Origin: Paenibacillus_AQ nitricinens
GTDB lineage: Bacteria; Bacillota; Bacilli; Paenibacillales; Paenibacillaceae
NCBI RefSeq assembly: GCF_052056485.1
Contig: NZ_CP183948.1
Span: forward strand, 1,364,001 to 1,428,000
Reading direction: 5' to 3'
Length of the DNA: 64,000 nt
Positions 51,944-59,739 of this stretch are shown piece by piece. A model generated the notes under the pieces. That model was not told the DNA's origin. It saw only the letters and a list, made by a program, of their open reading frames with translations, and did not search any database. The stretch's first letter is position 1. Each line of letters begins with the position of its first letter. A program made the translations under genes and the position numbers.

Positions 51944-52131
51944 CCTGAGTTGGGGAACTTGAAGTAGTTAGTTAGTTTGGTTTCTATAGAAAATGGATAC
52001 TTCTTCTCCTGTTCGAGCTGTTAGAAGGGAATCGTCACTCGTACTTTTTATCCAAACGTACCTCTCATGTCGAATATGAACTTACAGAGAGCGATCAGGG
52101 AGCAGAAAAGGTATTGTGATTTTAGGATGGC

Positions 52132-52208
52132 CCTAAAACTTGCCGCTTCAACCATCGCGGAGAACCGTACCATAAGTAACGGCAAGTTTTCAATGAAAAG
52201 CTCGCAGA
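52132..52208 (+). repeat. Second repeat family, copy R2
   Basis: This is the fullest copy. AAAACTTGCCG (52135-52145) and CGGCAAGTTTT (52180-52190) are perfect inverted arms around GAACCGTACCATAAGTA, and GAAAAGCTCGCAG follows. The arms are typical of a small non-autonomous element. The rest of 51944-52438 has no supported gene; TTGCAA and TAAATA 17 bases apart near 52328-52356 may form the promoter of the AraC gene. Confidence 0.6.
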
Positions 52209-52438
52209 GATTTCAAAAGCTTATTATTGGCATGGGTGCGAAATTTTATAGGACATACTCAGCGATTAAGTCGCCGCAACGGTGTCTCCGCACTTTTTCG
52301 GATGATAAAATATGCGCAGCCTAGTTGCAAATTGATATGATACAGACTAAATAGTGGTTTCCGCAAGTAGAATCAAGCAATGCAATTTCCATTACTCTAC
52401 AATGACTATAGAGTGGTTGAAACGAGGTGAACAGACGA

Positions 52439-52846
52439 ATGTACGAGTGGCACAAGCAAATCCAAATAATCGTTGATGAAATTGACGAGTGTATTAAAAA
52501 TCGTAACGGTGAAGCAATAACGCTACGATCTCTTTCTCACAAGTTAGGTTATTCCGAATTTCATACTACGAGAAAATTCAAGGAAATATCGGGTATGCAA
52601 TTTAGGGATTATCTGCGGCATAGAAAATTAGCCTTTGCACTAAAAGAGGTTCGGGATAGTGAAAAAAGCATTTTGGATATTGCTTTTGATTATGGTTTTT
52701 CATCACATGAAGCTTTTACCAGAGCTTTCAAGGGAACATATGGTGTAACTCCAAGCGAATACCGAAAAAAGCCTAAGCCTGTCGTTCTTCGTACAAAAAT
52801 AAACCCTTTCGACCGCTACTTTAGGGATTGGGAGAGATTGGTATGA
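52439..52846 (+). CDS. AraC-family DNA-binding part of a split AraC/GyrI regulator
   Basis: The 135-residue product consists of the two AraC helix-turn-helix elements ('ITLRSLSHKLGYSEFHTTRKF' region near residue 28 and 'ILDIAFDYGFSSHEAFTRAF' near 78) and ends just after 'NPFDRYF'. In intact relatives this region continues into a GyrI-like effector domain. Here the reading frame is shifted by one base near 52820, giving a stop after seven aberrant residues. The effector domain follows in the next frame. Confidence 0.75.
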   Translation: MYEWHKQIQIIVDEIDECIKNRNGEAITLRSLSHKLGYSEFHTTRKFKEISGMQFRDYLRHRKLAFALKEVRDSEKSILDIAFDYGFSSHEAFTRAFKGTYGVTPSEYRKKPKPVVLRTKINPFDRYFRDWERLV

Positions 52847-53406
52847 TGAAATCTACAGACAATGTTCAAATCTATTTTGTAACCATCCCCGCTCACAAAT
52901 TTCTGCACATTAAAAACTATGAGAGTAATGGGTATTGGGATTTTTGGCAAAAGCAAAGTCTTATTCCGGGACAGGACTGCGAAACCATTTGCGGCTTACT
53001 CGATAGTATCAAGGGCAAACTGGATGACGATGGCGGGAGCGAACCTAACGGCGGCAGCGGTCAGATTATGGCGTACATTAATGACCCTTACGGCAGACTC
53101 TGCGATTGGGGGATTCCGCGTACAGAGTGTCATGGTGTACGACTTCCTTTTGATTATAAAGGCGAAGTGCCACCACAAATGCTTATGATTGATGTTCCCG
53201 AAGCCGAATATATTGTTTTTGAACATGGGCCATTCGATTATGAGCAGGAAAATCGTAGTGTGGAGGAAAAGATTGAAGAGGCAATGGCAACTTTTGATTT
53301 TGCAGGTACTGGTTACTGCTTTGATACTTCCCCCGGTCGAATAATTTACTTTTATTTTAATCCGGAGCGGTTTTGGAAGTATATCAGACCAGTGCGGAAG
53401 TCATAA
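52843..53406 (+). CDS. GyrI-like effector-binding part of a split AraC/GyrI regulator
   Basis: The 187-residue product matches the GyrI-like small-molecule-binding domain ('IPAHKFLHIKNYESNGYWDFW' region near residue 12, 'VPEAEYIVFEHGPFDY' near 118). In-frame codons upstream run 'L-G-E-I-G' back to a TAG at 52822. The ATG at 52843 has GGGAGAG six bases upstream and overlaps the AraC stop as ATGA. It could be translated as a separate subunit, or the gene may simply be broken. Confidence 0.7.
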   Translation: MMKSTDNVQIYFVTIPAHKFLHIKNYESNGYWDFWQKQSLIPGQDCETICGLLDSIKGKLDDDGGSEPNGGSGQIMAYINDPYGRLCDWGIPRTECHGVRLPFDYKGEVPPQMLMIDVPEAEYIVFEHGPFDYEQENRSVEEKIEEAMATFDFAGTGYCFDTSPGRIIYFYFNPERFWKYIRPVRKS

Positions 53407-53413
53407 TCAATAA

Positions 53414-53443
53414 AAAGCACCTGCCCAATGCGGTAGGTGCTTT
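53414..53443 (+). terminator. Terminator of the AraC/GyrI gene
   Basis: AAAGCACCT pairs with AGGTGCTTT around a short GC inner stem, 7 bases after the stop. Confidence 0.75.
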
Positions 53444-53510
53444 ACTACATAGGATAACGTCCTGACACCGCTCCTTCACAGATAAAAATGTGTGCTCGGT
53501 TGATATAAGG

Positions 53511-53573
53511 GTGGCTCTAAAATTCACCGCTTAAACCAAAGCGGTGAATCGTAAGTAGGGGTAAGTTTTTTAC
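53511..53573 (+). repeat. Second repeat family, copy R3
   Basis: CTCTAAAA, a perfect hairpin TTCACCGCTT/AAGCGGTGAA (53523-53548), then TCGTAAGTAGGGGTAAGTTTT align with R1 and R2. It runs into the next CTAACGG copy after 7 bases. Confidence 0.55.
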
Positions 53574-53579
53574 TGACTG

Positions 53580-53646
53580 CATTACGCTAACCGGAAACTA
53601 TAGTTTAATAGCATAAATTGTTGAGCAGGCCGAAGCCTGCTTATTT
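53580..53646 (+). repeat. CTAACGG-type repeat c with terminator hairpin
   Basis: TTACGCTAACCGG and TATAGTTTAATAG form the degenerate palindrome, followed by the stem AGCAGGC-cgaa-GCCTGCT and TTATTTT. The arrangement, palindrome then hairpin, is the same as in copies a, e and g. 53647-53744 shows nothing else. Confidence 0.65.
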
Positions 53647-53744
53647 TATTGAACGGTTAAGCTGCTTGCTTAAGGGGCATACCTTTGTGTGGGATGTAAG
53701 CTTTTTTGTCTTGTGCAAGCTAACTACTCTTTTACTGTCGGTTA

Positions 53745-53870
53745 TTAATTAAAAATATCTTTTACCAAACTCACGAATATATTTCCTATCAAAAACTTTG
53801 AAGCCATTACGATCGTAACGATTACAAGACCGATGACATTGCCAAGGTTTTGTTTTTTATCATCATTCAT
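53745..53870 (-). CDS. Small membrane protein, 41 aa
   Basis: An ATG behind AGAGAGGTG opens 41 codons: a charged start (N-D-D-K-K-Q-N), one hydrophobic helix at residues ~11-37 and a TAA stop. It begins 14 bases after the stop of the minus-strand AraC gene, so both share a message. I do not recognise the family. Confidence 0.55.
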   Translation of the reverse strand: MNDDKKQNLGNVIGLVIVTIVMASKFLIGNIFVSLVKDIFN

Positions 53871-53884
53871 TCTGCAACACCTCT

Positions 53885-54769
53885 CTATTCCTCAAACGAT
53901 AAATTCATAGGCTCGTCTAGAAGTTCACACATAAAATCGATATTCGTCGTAGGCACCTTGGTATCCACTTCCTCGAATTGAAGCCCATCTATCCAGACCT
54001 GTCCACTCCCGGACAACAGCACACCAAAAGCAATTGCGGCACTATTATCCGGCACATCCAGCACGATGCTGTAATGGTTCCACTCCGTATCTCCAATAAT
54101 GGGGCGGTCACTCATGTTATCGAATTGCAGTACATCATGAAGAGCATCATCGACTCGCATCCAGAACCCACAAAACCCTCTCACTGCTTTTGTTTTGATA
54201 AACCCTGAGAGCTTTAGTCTTTTGCCCATATATTTGTCCGCTTTGAATTGCTGCATCATCGTTGCAAATTCGCCTTCCGTCGGTACCACTGTAACCGACT
54301 TTAAATATCCGGACGCTCTCCCTTGATGGAAGGTTCTCCGGTCAATCCCCATCTGATAGTTGAAGGGGTGACTCCCGCTTAATTGCCATCCTTTTAATAA
54401 TTGTTCATTTTTCATTTTCATTTCCTCCCTTTGCATCGTTAATTTGCCCATGATTTTGCGATACTGCCCTGGCGGTAATTGATAGTATTTCTTAAAAGAA
54501 CGGGTGAACGATTCTTGGCTCTCAAAGTGATAATAAATGGCAATATCTATAATTCTTTCATCTGTGAACAGTAACATGTTGGACGAATTTGCAATTCTCC
54601 GAAATCGGATATATTCAGATACGCTCACGCCAACCTCTTGCTGAAAAATCCGATGGTAATGATACTTTGAAAACCCTGCAAACTTAGCCATACTCTCTAG
54701 TGACAATTCTTCGGGCAAATGCGTCTCTATATAGGCAATCGACTCTTGGATGATCGGACTGTAGCTCAT
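53885..54769 (-). CDS. AraC-family regulator with C-terminal jelly-roll-like domain
   Basis: The 294-residue protein has the AraC double helix-turn-helix at residues 8-105 ('LSLESMAKFAGFSKYHYHRIF' region, 'IIDIAIYYHFESQESFTRSF' near 72). A beta-rich domain at ~145-275 ends in 'GSGQVWIDGLQFEEV', which looks like a carbohydrate-binding jelly roll used as a sensor. It starts after AGGAGG and is divergent from the esterase-like gene, with 207 bases between them, so it may control that gene. Confidence 0.8.
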   Translation of the reverse strand: MSYSPIIQESIAYIETHLPEELSLESMAKFAGFSKYHYHRIFQQEVGVSVSEYIRFRRIANSSNMLLFTDERIIDIAIYYHFESQESFTRSFKKYYQLPPGQYRKIMGKLTMQREEMKMKNEQLLKGWQLSGSHPFNYQMGIDRRTFHQGRASGYLKSVTVVPTEGEFATMMQQFKADKYMGKRLKLSGFIKTKAVRGFCGFWMRVDDALHDVLQFDNMSDRPIIGDTEWNHYSIVLDVPDNSAAIAFGVLLSGSGQVWIDGLQFEEVDTKVPTTNIDFMCELLDEPMNLSFEE

Positions 54770-54976
54770 GTTATAACCTCCTTAAGAATAAAATATCAGA
54801 AGCAACCGCTGCATATTTGATATATATTGCTTTGTTTCTCGGGTATATAAAGGATAACTCCATCCATATTATTGTGTTCACATAAAGATAGCAATAATGA
54901 TCAAAAAGGTGTGGTGCAATGAATTTTATACTTGAAGTAGAACGTAAAATTATTTTTCGGTAAGGAGTTAGATGCA

Positions 54977-56413
54977 ATGAAATGGAAGGCGAATACCCTT
55001 AGTCTGCGTAGCTTGTTGTGCATGCCGCTCACTTTGATCATGCTTAGTACCTCGATAACATCAGCGGTTATCCCGGTCAAGACTGCATATGGGGAAGCAG
55101 CGGTGAATGAACAGCAAGTCAGAACAGCAAGATCGTATCAGGCTACTTTATCCGATTGGAAGCGTTGGGCCGCGGATCATGCTTATGCCTTACAGACGAT
55201 CCAACCGGAATCATGGTCTTCGAACGGAGGATCCATTGGGCAGGACAAATTTAGCGACCTTGATATACTGATCCCGTTGCTCGCTGATAAGCGAATCGTA
55301 TATTTGGGAGAAAATTCACATGGTGTGGCCGAATTTAATCTAGTCAAAACGCGCCTCATTCAATACATGCACCAAACGCTAGGGTTTAACATTGTTGCAT
55401 TTGAGAGTGGTTTGGGCGATGCAGCCCTTGGTCAAGGACGGATAAAAAAGACGGCGACTCCCGATACGATGAGGCGTTCCATATTTGGCGTATGGTGGAC
55501 GGAAGAGACGAAGCCGCTATTCGAATACATGAAGGAGACACATAAGAGCGAATCGCCTTTGCGACTGACGGGCTTCGATATTCAGGTGCAATCCCCGCTT
55601 TTTCAGAATGCGAACTGGATTCCAAGTATTAAGCTGAAGGACAGAGCGCTGCAAGCGGAACAAGAGGTTCATAAGTGGAGAATGAGCAAGGATCAAAGCG
55701 GATTCCGTAAGGCCAAGCCTGAGCTGATTAAGGTGTATGAAGAGCTATTGCAGGCCGTGACTAAGAATGAAAATGCGTTGAAGATGGACTATCCCGATGA
55801 GCCGCATATCGTCAAGTTAATGAAGCGAGCGCTAGAGGATCGAATCCGGGTCATTCAGGAATTTAATGAGCTGTGCATCCAATCCAATCTATTAACAGAA
55901 CAAGGGGATTATAGCGGCGCTCAGTCCATGATGGAATGGCGCGATCGGGCGATGGCCAGCAACCTTGCATGGTTGGTGACAGAAGTTTATCCGGAAGAGA
56001 ATATCATCGTATGGGGCCATAATGGCCATATCAGCAAAGCACAGTCTCTGATTTCCACCATGCCGAAGAGTATGGGAGAGCTTATGCCAAAGGAACTGCA
56101 ACAGGAAAGCTACGTCATGGGTCTATTTATGGGCGAAGGACAAGCAGCCGAGAATACGAGGGAACCGATTCAGTTGAATCCGATTATTCCGGGGTCTATG
56201 GAAGATATTTTGGCGGCTGTAGGACAGCCATATACATTCATGGATTTACGCTATCGGGAAAATGAACGGGGAAATTCTTGGATGTTCGAACGGATGATAG
56301 CCTCTTATCAGGTGCAAATGCCGATGCCGATAGAGCTAAGACGGCATTTCGACGGCGTCCTTCTCATCAAACAAGCGAAGATGCCGACATATTTGCCGGA
56401 CACACATAAGTGA
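54977..56413 (+). CDS. Erythromycin esterase family protein, exported
   Basis: The 478-residue protein starts with a signal peptide (hydrophobic residues ~12-32, cleavage near 'AYGEA'). The mature part has the erythromycin-esterase family motifs 'LGENSHGVAEF' near residue 112, 'VAFESGLGDAAL' near 137, 'RDRAMASNLAWL' near 318 and 'VWGHNGHISKA' near 342, with conserved His and Glu residues. Members EreA and EreB open the macrolide ring and are cytoplasmic. Export suggests a different substrate, so macrolide resistance should not be assumed. The ATG follows AAGGAG. Confidence 0.83.
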   Translation: MKWKANTLSLRSLLCMPLTLIMLSTSITSAVIPVKTAYGEAAVNEQQVRTARSYQATLSDWKRWAADHAYALQTIQPESWSSNGGSIGQDKFSDLDILIPLLADKRIVYLGENSHGVAEFNLVKTRLIQYMHQTLGFNIVAFESGLGDAALGQGRIKKTATPDTMRRSIFGVWWTEETKPLFEYMKETHKSESPLRLTGFDIQVQSPLFQNANWIPSIKLKDRALQAEQEVHKWRMSKDQSGFRKAKPELIKVYEELLQAVTKNENALKMDYPDEPHIVKLMKRALEDRIRVIQEFNELCIQSNLLTEQGDYSGAQSMMEWRDRAMASNLAWLVTEVYPEENIIVWGHNGHISKAQSLISTMPKSMGELMPKELQQESYVMGLFMGEGQAAENTREPIQLNPIIPGSMEDILAAVGQPYTFMDLRYRENERGNSWMFERMIASYQVQMPMPIELRRHFDGVLLIKQAKMPTYLPDTHK

Positions 56414-56429
56414 GAAGGAAACCGTTTTT

Positions 56430-56720
56430 AAAAAAGTTATTCTTCTTAGATTTCAGGCTCAGCTTCGTATCCCTTCGGGACAAGCCATTTTTTTGATTAA
56501 GACTCCTGAGCAGACAAATCTAAACTACATTGAAATAGGTGGAACGGAACAATGTGCACTTACCTTGGAAGTCAATGATTTTCACGGACTCTACAGCCAA
56601 ATGAAGAACAACGGAGCTAAGGTATCGGAGATTGAAGATAATGGGGGCTGTGGTCTTAATTTTTATGCCCAGGACCCAGATGGAAATAAACTCGATATTC
56701 GGGGTGGCTGGCCCAAGTAA
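56430..56720 (+). pseudogene. 5'-truncated VOC (glyoxalase-fold) protein
   Basis: The frame reads as the second half of a VOC-family protein ('QAQLRIPSGQAIFLIKT', 'CALTLEVNDFHGLYSQMKNNG', and the metal-ligand-like end 'YAQDPDGNKLDIRGGW', each shortened here). Homology-like sequence extends upstream of the first possible start (TTG 56493), and there is no ribosome binding site. The N-terminal half is missing next to the esterase gene. It could be a short expressed fragment, but decay is likelier. Confidence 0.6.
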
Positions 56721-56726
56721 TTTCTC

Positions 56727-56751
56727 ATTCAGCTAACGGAACCGAGGGAGT
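56727..56751 (+). repeat. CTAACGG-type repeat d, cut by a group II intron remnant
   Basis: CATTCAGCTAACGG and ACCGAGG match the left half of the repeat. The right half is absent, and the 3' end of the intron remnant begins 3 bases later. Confidence 0.55.
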
Positions 56752-56753
56752 CC

Positions 56754-56985
56754 AATCGAGTAGGAGGGGGCGGCGAGCCCCCGGCCTCTCACACCACCGT
56801 ACGTACCGTTCGGTATACGGCGGTTCATAAAATATTACGTAAGGAGTTGTATCTGTCCAATACGTCTTTAATTCATTTGATTCCCAATATTGGTTATTCA
56901 ATGCACGTTGCAGAATTGGACTCCCTGCAATTCGCCAATACCCTTTCCGAGTATTTCCCCACTCATAAGGTGGCAGGTCACTGGA
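56754..56985 (-). mobile_element. Group II intron remnant (3' end with domains V and VI)
   Basis: On the minus strand, 56793-56825 folds as a typical domain V: ACCGCCGTA/TACGGTGGT with a 2-base bulge, TACC/GGTA and a GAAC loop. It is followed by a GC-rich domain VI hairpin with a bulged A and the end CTACTCGAT. Upstream is the C-terminal tail of the intron reverse transcriptase/maturase ('YEWGNTRKGYWRIAGSPIL', 'YEPPYTERYVRWCERPGA'). The rest of the intron is gone, so it cannot move on its own. Confidence 0.8.
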
Positions 56986-57019
56986 ACAAATAACAAATAA
57001 TATAAAAGGTTCAGCATTT

Positions 57020-57101
57020 TGTTACGCTAACGGAGAACATTAGTTCAATGAAACAGCGACAGTCAAGGGCTTTATTTTCTCGTCCTTTGCTGTCGCTTTT
57101 T
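57020..57101 (+). repeat. CTAACGG-type repeat e with terminator hairpin
   Basis: GTTACGCTAACGG and CATTAGTTCAAT form the palindrome. AGCGACAG/CTGTCGCT with an inner AAGG/CCTT pair and TTTTT follow at 57055-57101. The next bases, TCTAAAACTTG, resemble the left end of the R1-R3 family. Confidence 0.68.
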
Positions 57102-57595
57102 CAATTTCTAGGGTAAGTCTAAAACTTGTTTTATGGAGTCTGACGTTATGGCAATTCAAAATACAGCGGGGAATAAGAACATCCAGTCTAATACTTTATT
57201 TTTTGCTGACAGGAGAAACGCGCAGCGGCAAATCCTGGACCCTTTTAAGCGCCCTGATAAGCTTTGCAGCGAGCGGCAAGTGTCATCGGCCGCGTCTTCC
57301 GGGTCTCTTCAGGTCTTGCCCTCCCACGCTACCGGGTACCCACGGTTGCGCAGCAAAAAAAGCCCAATGGAACGGCAGGTGTTTTTCCTGCTGGTCGCTT
57401 GGGCTTTTAGTGGGTGGTGGCGTTTCGTGGCCAAACTTCTATTGTACTGGCCATCAAGATACAAGGCTGTTTAATACGAGCAGCGCCGGCATCGTGCCTA
57501 CTCCTGCAGATTCTCATAGAGGATCGATTGTGAAAAAACCGTTATACCATTCAATCTATGTGATATTATGGAAATCAGCATAGCATGAGAATCGT
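57102..57595 (+). other. Region without a supported gene; contains a hairpin
   Basis: Two overlapping plus-strand frames (from 57133 and 57203) lack homology-like motifs and good starts. AAAGCCCAA and TTGGGCTTTT (57354-57409) form a terminator-like stem with an inner GGCAG/CTGCT. The part before it is more GC-rich than its surroundings and may be debris of a lost gene. Confidence 0.4.
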
Positions 57596-57616
57596 GTGAA
57601 AGAGGAGTCGAGGAAA

Positions 57617-58513
57617 GTGGTGTATTGGGGCAGTGATAACATACCTATGCCTAGAGTTGTTATTGATACATGTATATGGATAGATTTAGCTAAAGGCAAA
57701 TATGAAGAGCGCATGCTTACTATTCTAGAAAAACTTGTGACGGAACGTCACATTAAACTAGTTTTACCCGCTCAAATATTACACGAATGGAATAGAATCA
57801 AAGATGAACGCATTCTAGTTGCAACAGCTAACCATTTAAATGTAGCTAAAAATGCAATAAATGAGGCTTTGAAAATCGCAAAATCTTCAAATCATAACGA
57901 AATAAGTGCTCAACTAGAATTGAGCATAACTCTGCTTAAAGATTTAGAGCCTGCAGTACATCAAAAATATACAGGTTTATCTCAACGCATTGATAACTTA
58001 TTTAACGATGGAAGAACCCTACATATAAACTTAAGTGAAGAAAAGAAGTTATCGTTAATTGACGATTTGCTTATAAATAAAGAGCCTTTTTTTAAAAAAG
58101 ACAAAAAGAAAAGCATGGGGGATGCGATTATCTTTTTCAGTATTCTTGAATACATGAAAGGTTCATATAATGATGAATTATATTTTATAAGTAGCAATAC
58201 TGAAGATTTTGGAAAAGAAAAGTTAGATACCAATCTCCAGGAATTAGTGGACGGAAAATTCAAATATTATAGATCTTTGCCTGCAGCAATTGAAAGTCTG
58301 GAGGAGTGGAGCGAGGAAGTAAAGGATTATCTGAAGTATGAAGAGGAAGAAGAAATGCTGCGTCGAGAAAGTGATTGGCGTAATGCTATAGTAACTATTA
58401 GCGAATGTGACCAATGCGGCGCAGAAAAAGTCAAAGGAAGAATTGGATATGTTTCTGGGGATATTGATGTGTTGGCATTCTGCTTAAATTGTCACCCCCA
58501 CCCTATTAATTAA
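57617..58513 (+). CDS. PIN-domain ribonuclease-like protein with C-terminal zinc ribbon
   Basis: The 298-residue protein has a PIN fold (DUF4935-like) with acidic residues in 'VVIDTCIWIDLAKG' near residue 15, 'ILHEWNRIKDE' near 58, 'KSMGDAIIFFSIL' near 165 and 'SSNTEDFG' near 195. A helical stretch with four glutamates in a row leads to a C-terminal C-x2-C...C-x2-C zinc ribbon ('CDQCGAEK', 'CLNCHP'). It is probably a metal-dependent RNase. No antitoxin gene is adjacent, so it is not an obvious toxin pair. The GTG at 57617 lies 9 bases after GAGGAG; the GTG at 57596 is a weaker alternative. Confidence 0.75.
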   Translation: MVYWGSDNIPMPRVVIDTCIWIDLAKGKYEERMLTILEKLVTERHIKLVLPAQILHEWNRIKDERILVATANHLNVAKNAINEALKIAKSSNHNEISAQLELSITLLKDLEPAVHQKYTGLSQRIDNLFNDGRTLHINLSEEKKLSLIDDLLINKEPFFKKDKKKSMGDAIIFFSILEYMKGSYNDELYFISSNTEDFGKEKLDTNLQELVDGKFKYYRSLPAAIESLEEWSEEVKDYLKYEEEEEMLRRESDWRNAIVTISECDQCGAEKVKGRIGYVSGDIDVLAFCLNCHPHPIN

Positions 58514-58644
58514 ATGGTAACCATATTCAGCTGCAGAAACTTTCTACTCCGCATTTTTCTGATAGTAATCGCCTTCTGGTACTTTGTTTCCGCGGTCTAA
58601 TCCTTCCGGATGCGGGTAGAAATTTTGAACTAATAATTAAAAAG

Positions 58645-58684
58645 ACATAGGGGCCGGCTACCCTTAGCCAGTCCCTATGTTCTT
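58645..58684 (+). terminator. Terminator after the PIN gene
   Basis: ACATAGGG and GGCTA pair with TAGCC and CCCTATGT around CCCT, followed by TCTTT. It lies 130 bases after the stop and could also serve the minus-strand remnant. Confidence 0.75.
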
Positions 58685-58705
58685 TAGCCAGTGCTTAATC
58701 ACATA

Positions 58706-59053
58706 TTACCTTTGGTATGCACTTATAATTGCTTGGTTATCAGAAAGCCTGATTTTTTGAATCTCCCCGGTAGTACTATTCAATTCGATATTGTAAACAA
58801 AAACATGCTCTTCTGGCGGATCTGGAATTGTTTGTAGTACATCATCGAGCGCAGAATCATAAATGTAATTGATATTTGAGCCTGTAACTGCCAACTCCGT
58901 AGTCTGTTTAAAGTGACCCTTTGCTTCTTCGGCCTATATACCGGTACTTAAACCACGATAAGCTTGGTAAACACCTTTGGACTCTAAAGATAAAATGATC
59001 GAAGCTGCAGATCCATCTCTATATAAGATTGCTACTCCAGAGAAATACGTTCA
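58706..59053 (-). pseudogene. Decayed gene with in-frame stop
   Basis: The minus-strand frame encodes protein-like sequence on both sides of an in-frame TAG (near 58936): 'GVAILYRDGSAASIILSLE' upstream and 'VTGSNINYIYDSALDDVLQ' downstream, ending in a TAA-less tail at 58706. No start with a binding site is present. I do not recognise the family. It lies between the PIN and GNAT genes. Confidence 0.5.
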
Positions 59054-59144
59054 AAACACGGTGAAGGCATTATTGTCAAAATAAAATAAAGTTTTATACT
59101 GGAAAATAAAGTAACGGAAAACAAAGTAGTAGACTGACGGTGTT

Positions 59145-59172
59145 TGATTAAGCTAACGGGCAGGCTACTTAA
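59145..59172 (+). repeat. CTAACGG-type repeat f
   Basis: GATTAAGCTAACGG, GCAGG, then CTACTTAAAG form the palindrome, with TTAAG and CTTAA as outer arms. No hairpin terminator follows; the GNAT gene starts 60 bases later. Confidence 0.62.
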
Positions 59173-59232
59173 AGGATAAAAAACTAAATTTATTGCATTT
59201 TTATTCAATAACAAGTCAAGGGGGATGGAACG

Positions 59233-59730
59233 TTGGAAAGCGAAAAAACACTTTGGACTAACAATGATGGATTTACTATCAGTAGCAATAAGAGTTTTTT
59301 GGATATAGAAGTTATATATAGTTTTCTTAGTAAGGATTCTTATTGGGTTAAGGGTATTGCTAAAGAATTAGTAGTAGTATCAATTGAAAATTCTACTCTT
59401 TGCTATGGAGTCTATGAAGGAAATCCTTATGATGGTCCTGCAAAACAGGTTGGGTTTGCACGGGTTGTATCTGACCTTGTAAGATTCTCTTGGCTAGGCG
59501 ATGTTTTTATACTTCCTGAATATAGAGGTCGAGGACTTAGCAAACGGTTAATGAGTATCATTACAGAGCAACCTAAATTAAAGGGAACGAGTTTTCAACT
59601 TGGTACAAAAGATGCACATTCTCTTTATGCCCAATATGGATTTAAGCCAATAGGACAAATTGAAAACAGAATGAATAGACTTCTTGATTGGAAGGTTGTA
59701 TATGAAGCTTATAAAATAAATAACGAATAA
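59233..59730 (+). CDS. GNAT family N-acetyltransferase
   Basis: The 165-residue single-domain protein shows 'FARVVSDLVRFSWLGDVFI' near residue 75, the acetyl-CoA loop 'PEYRGRGLSKRLM' near 95 and the end 'DAHSLYAQYGFKPI' near 128. This is the layout of the YgjP-type acetyltransferases with an N-terminal bypass of the first strand. The TTG start follows GGGGATGG. It is AT-rich and flanked by CTAACGG repeats on both sides, as a single-gene unit. Confidence 0.78.
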   Translation: MESEKTLWTNNDGFTISSNKSFLDIEVIYSFLSKDSYWVKGIAKELVVVSIENSTLCYGVYEGNPYDGPAKQVGFARVVSDLVRFSWLGDVFILPEYRGRGLSKRLMSIITEQPKLKGTSFQLGTKDAHSLYAQYGFKPIGQIENRMNRLLDWKVVYEAYKINNE

Positions 59731-59739
59731 GCTACTTTT

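Noticed and set aside
52067..52324. 85-codon plus-strand frame
   Set aside because: It runs straight through repeat copy R2 and its inverted arms, has no ribosome binding site and shows no recognisable motif.
54977..56413. Calling the gene ereA or ereB
   Set aside because: The family motifs are present, but the signal peptide and low similarity visible by eye do not justify a resistance-gene name.
57133..57583. Two overlapping plus-strand frames, one with a P-loop-like GETRSGKS
   Set aside because: There is no convincing start, the composition changes abruptly, and a terminator-like stem lies in the middle. The P-loop match is short and unsupported by other NTPase motifs.
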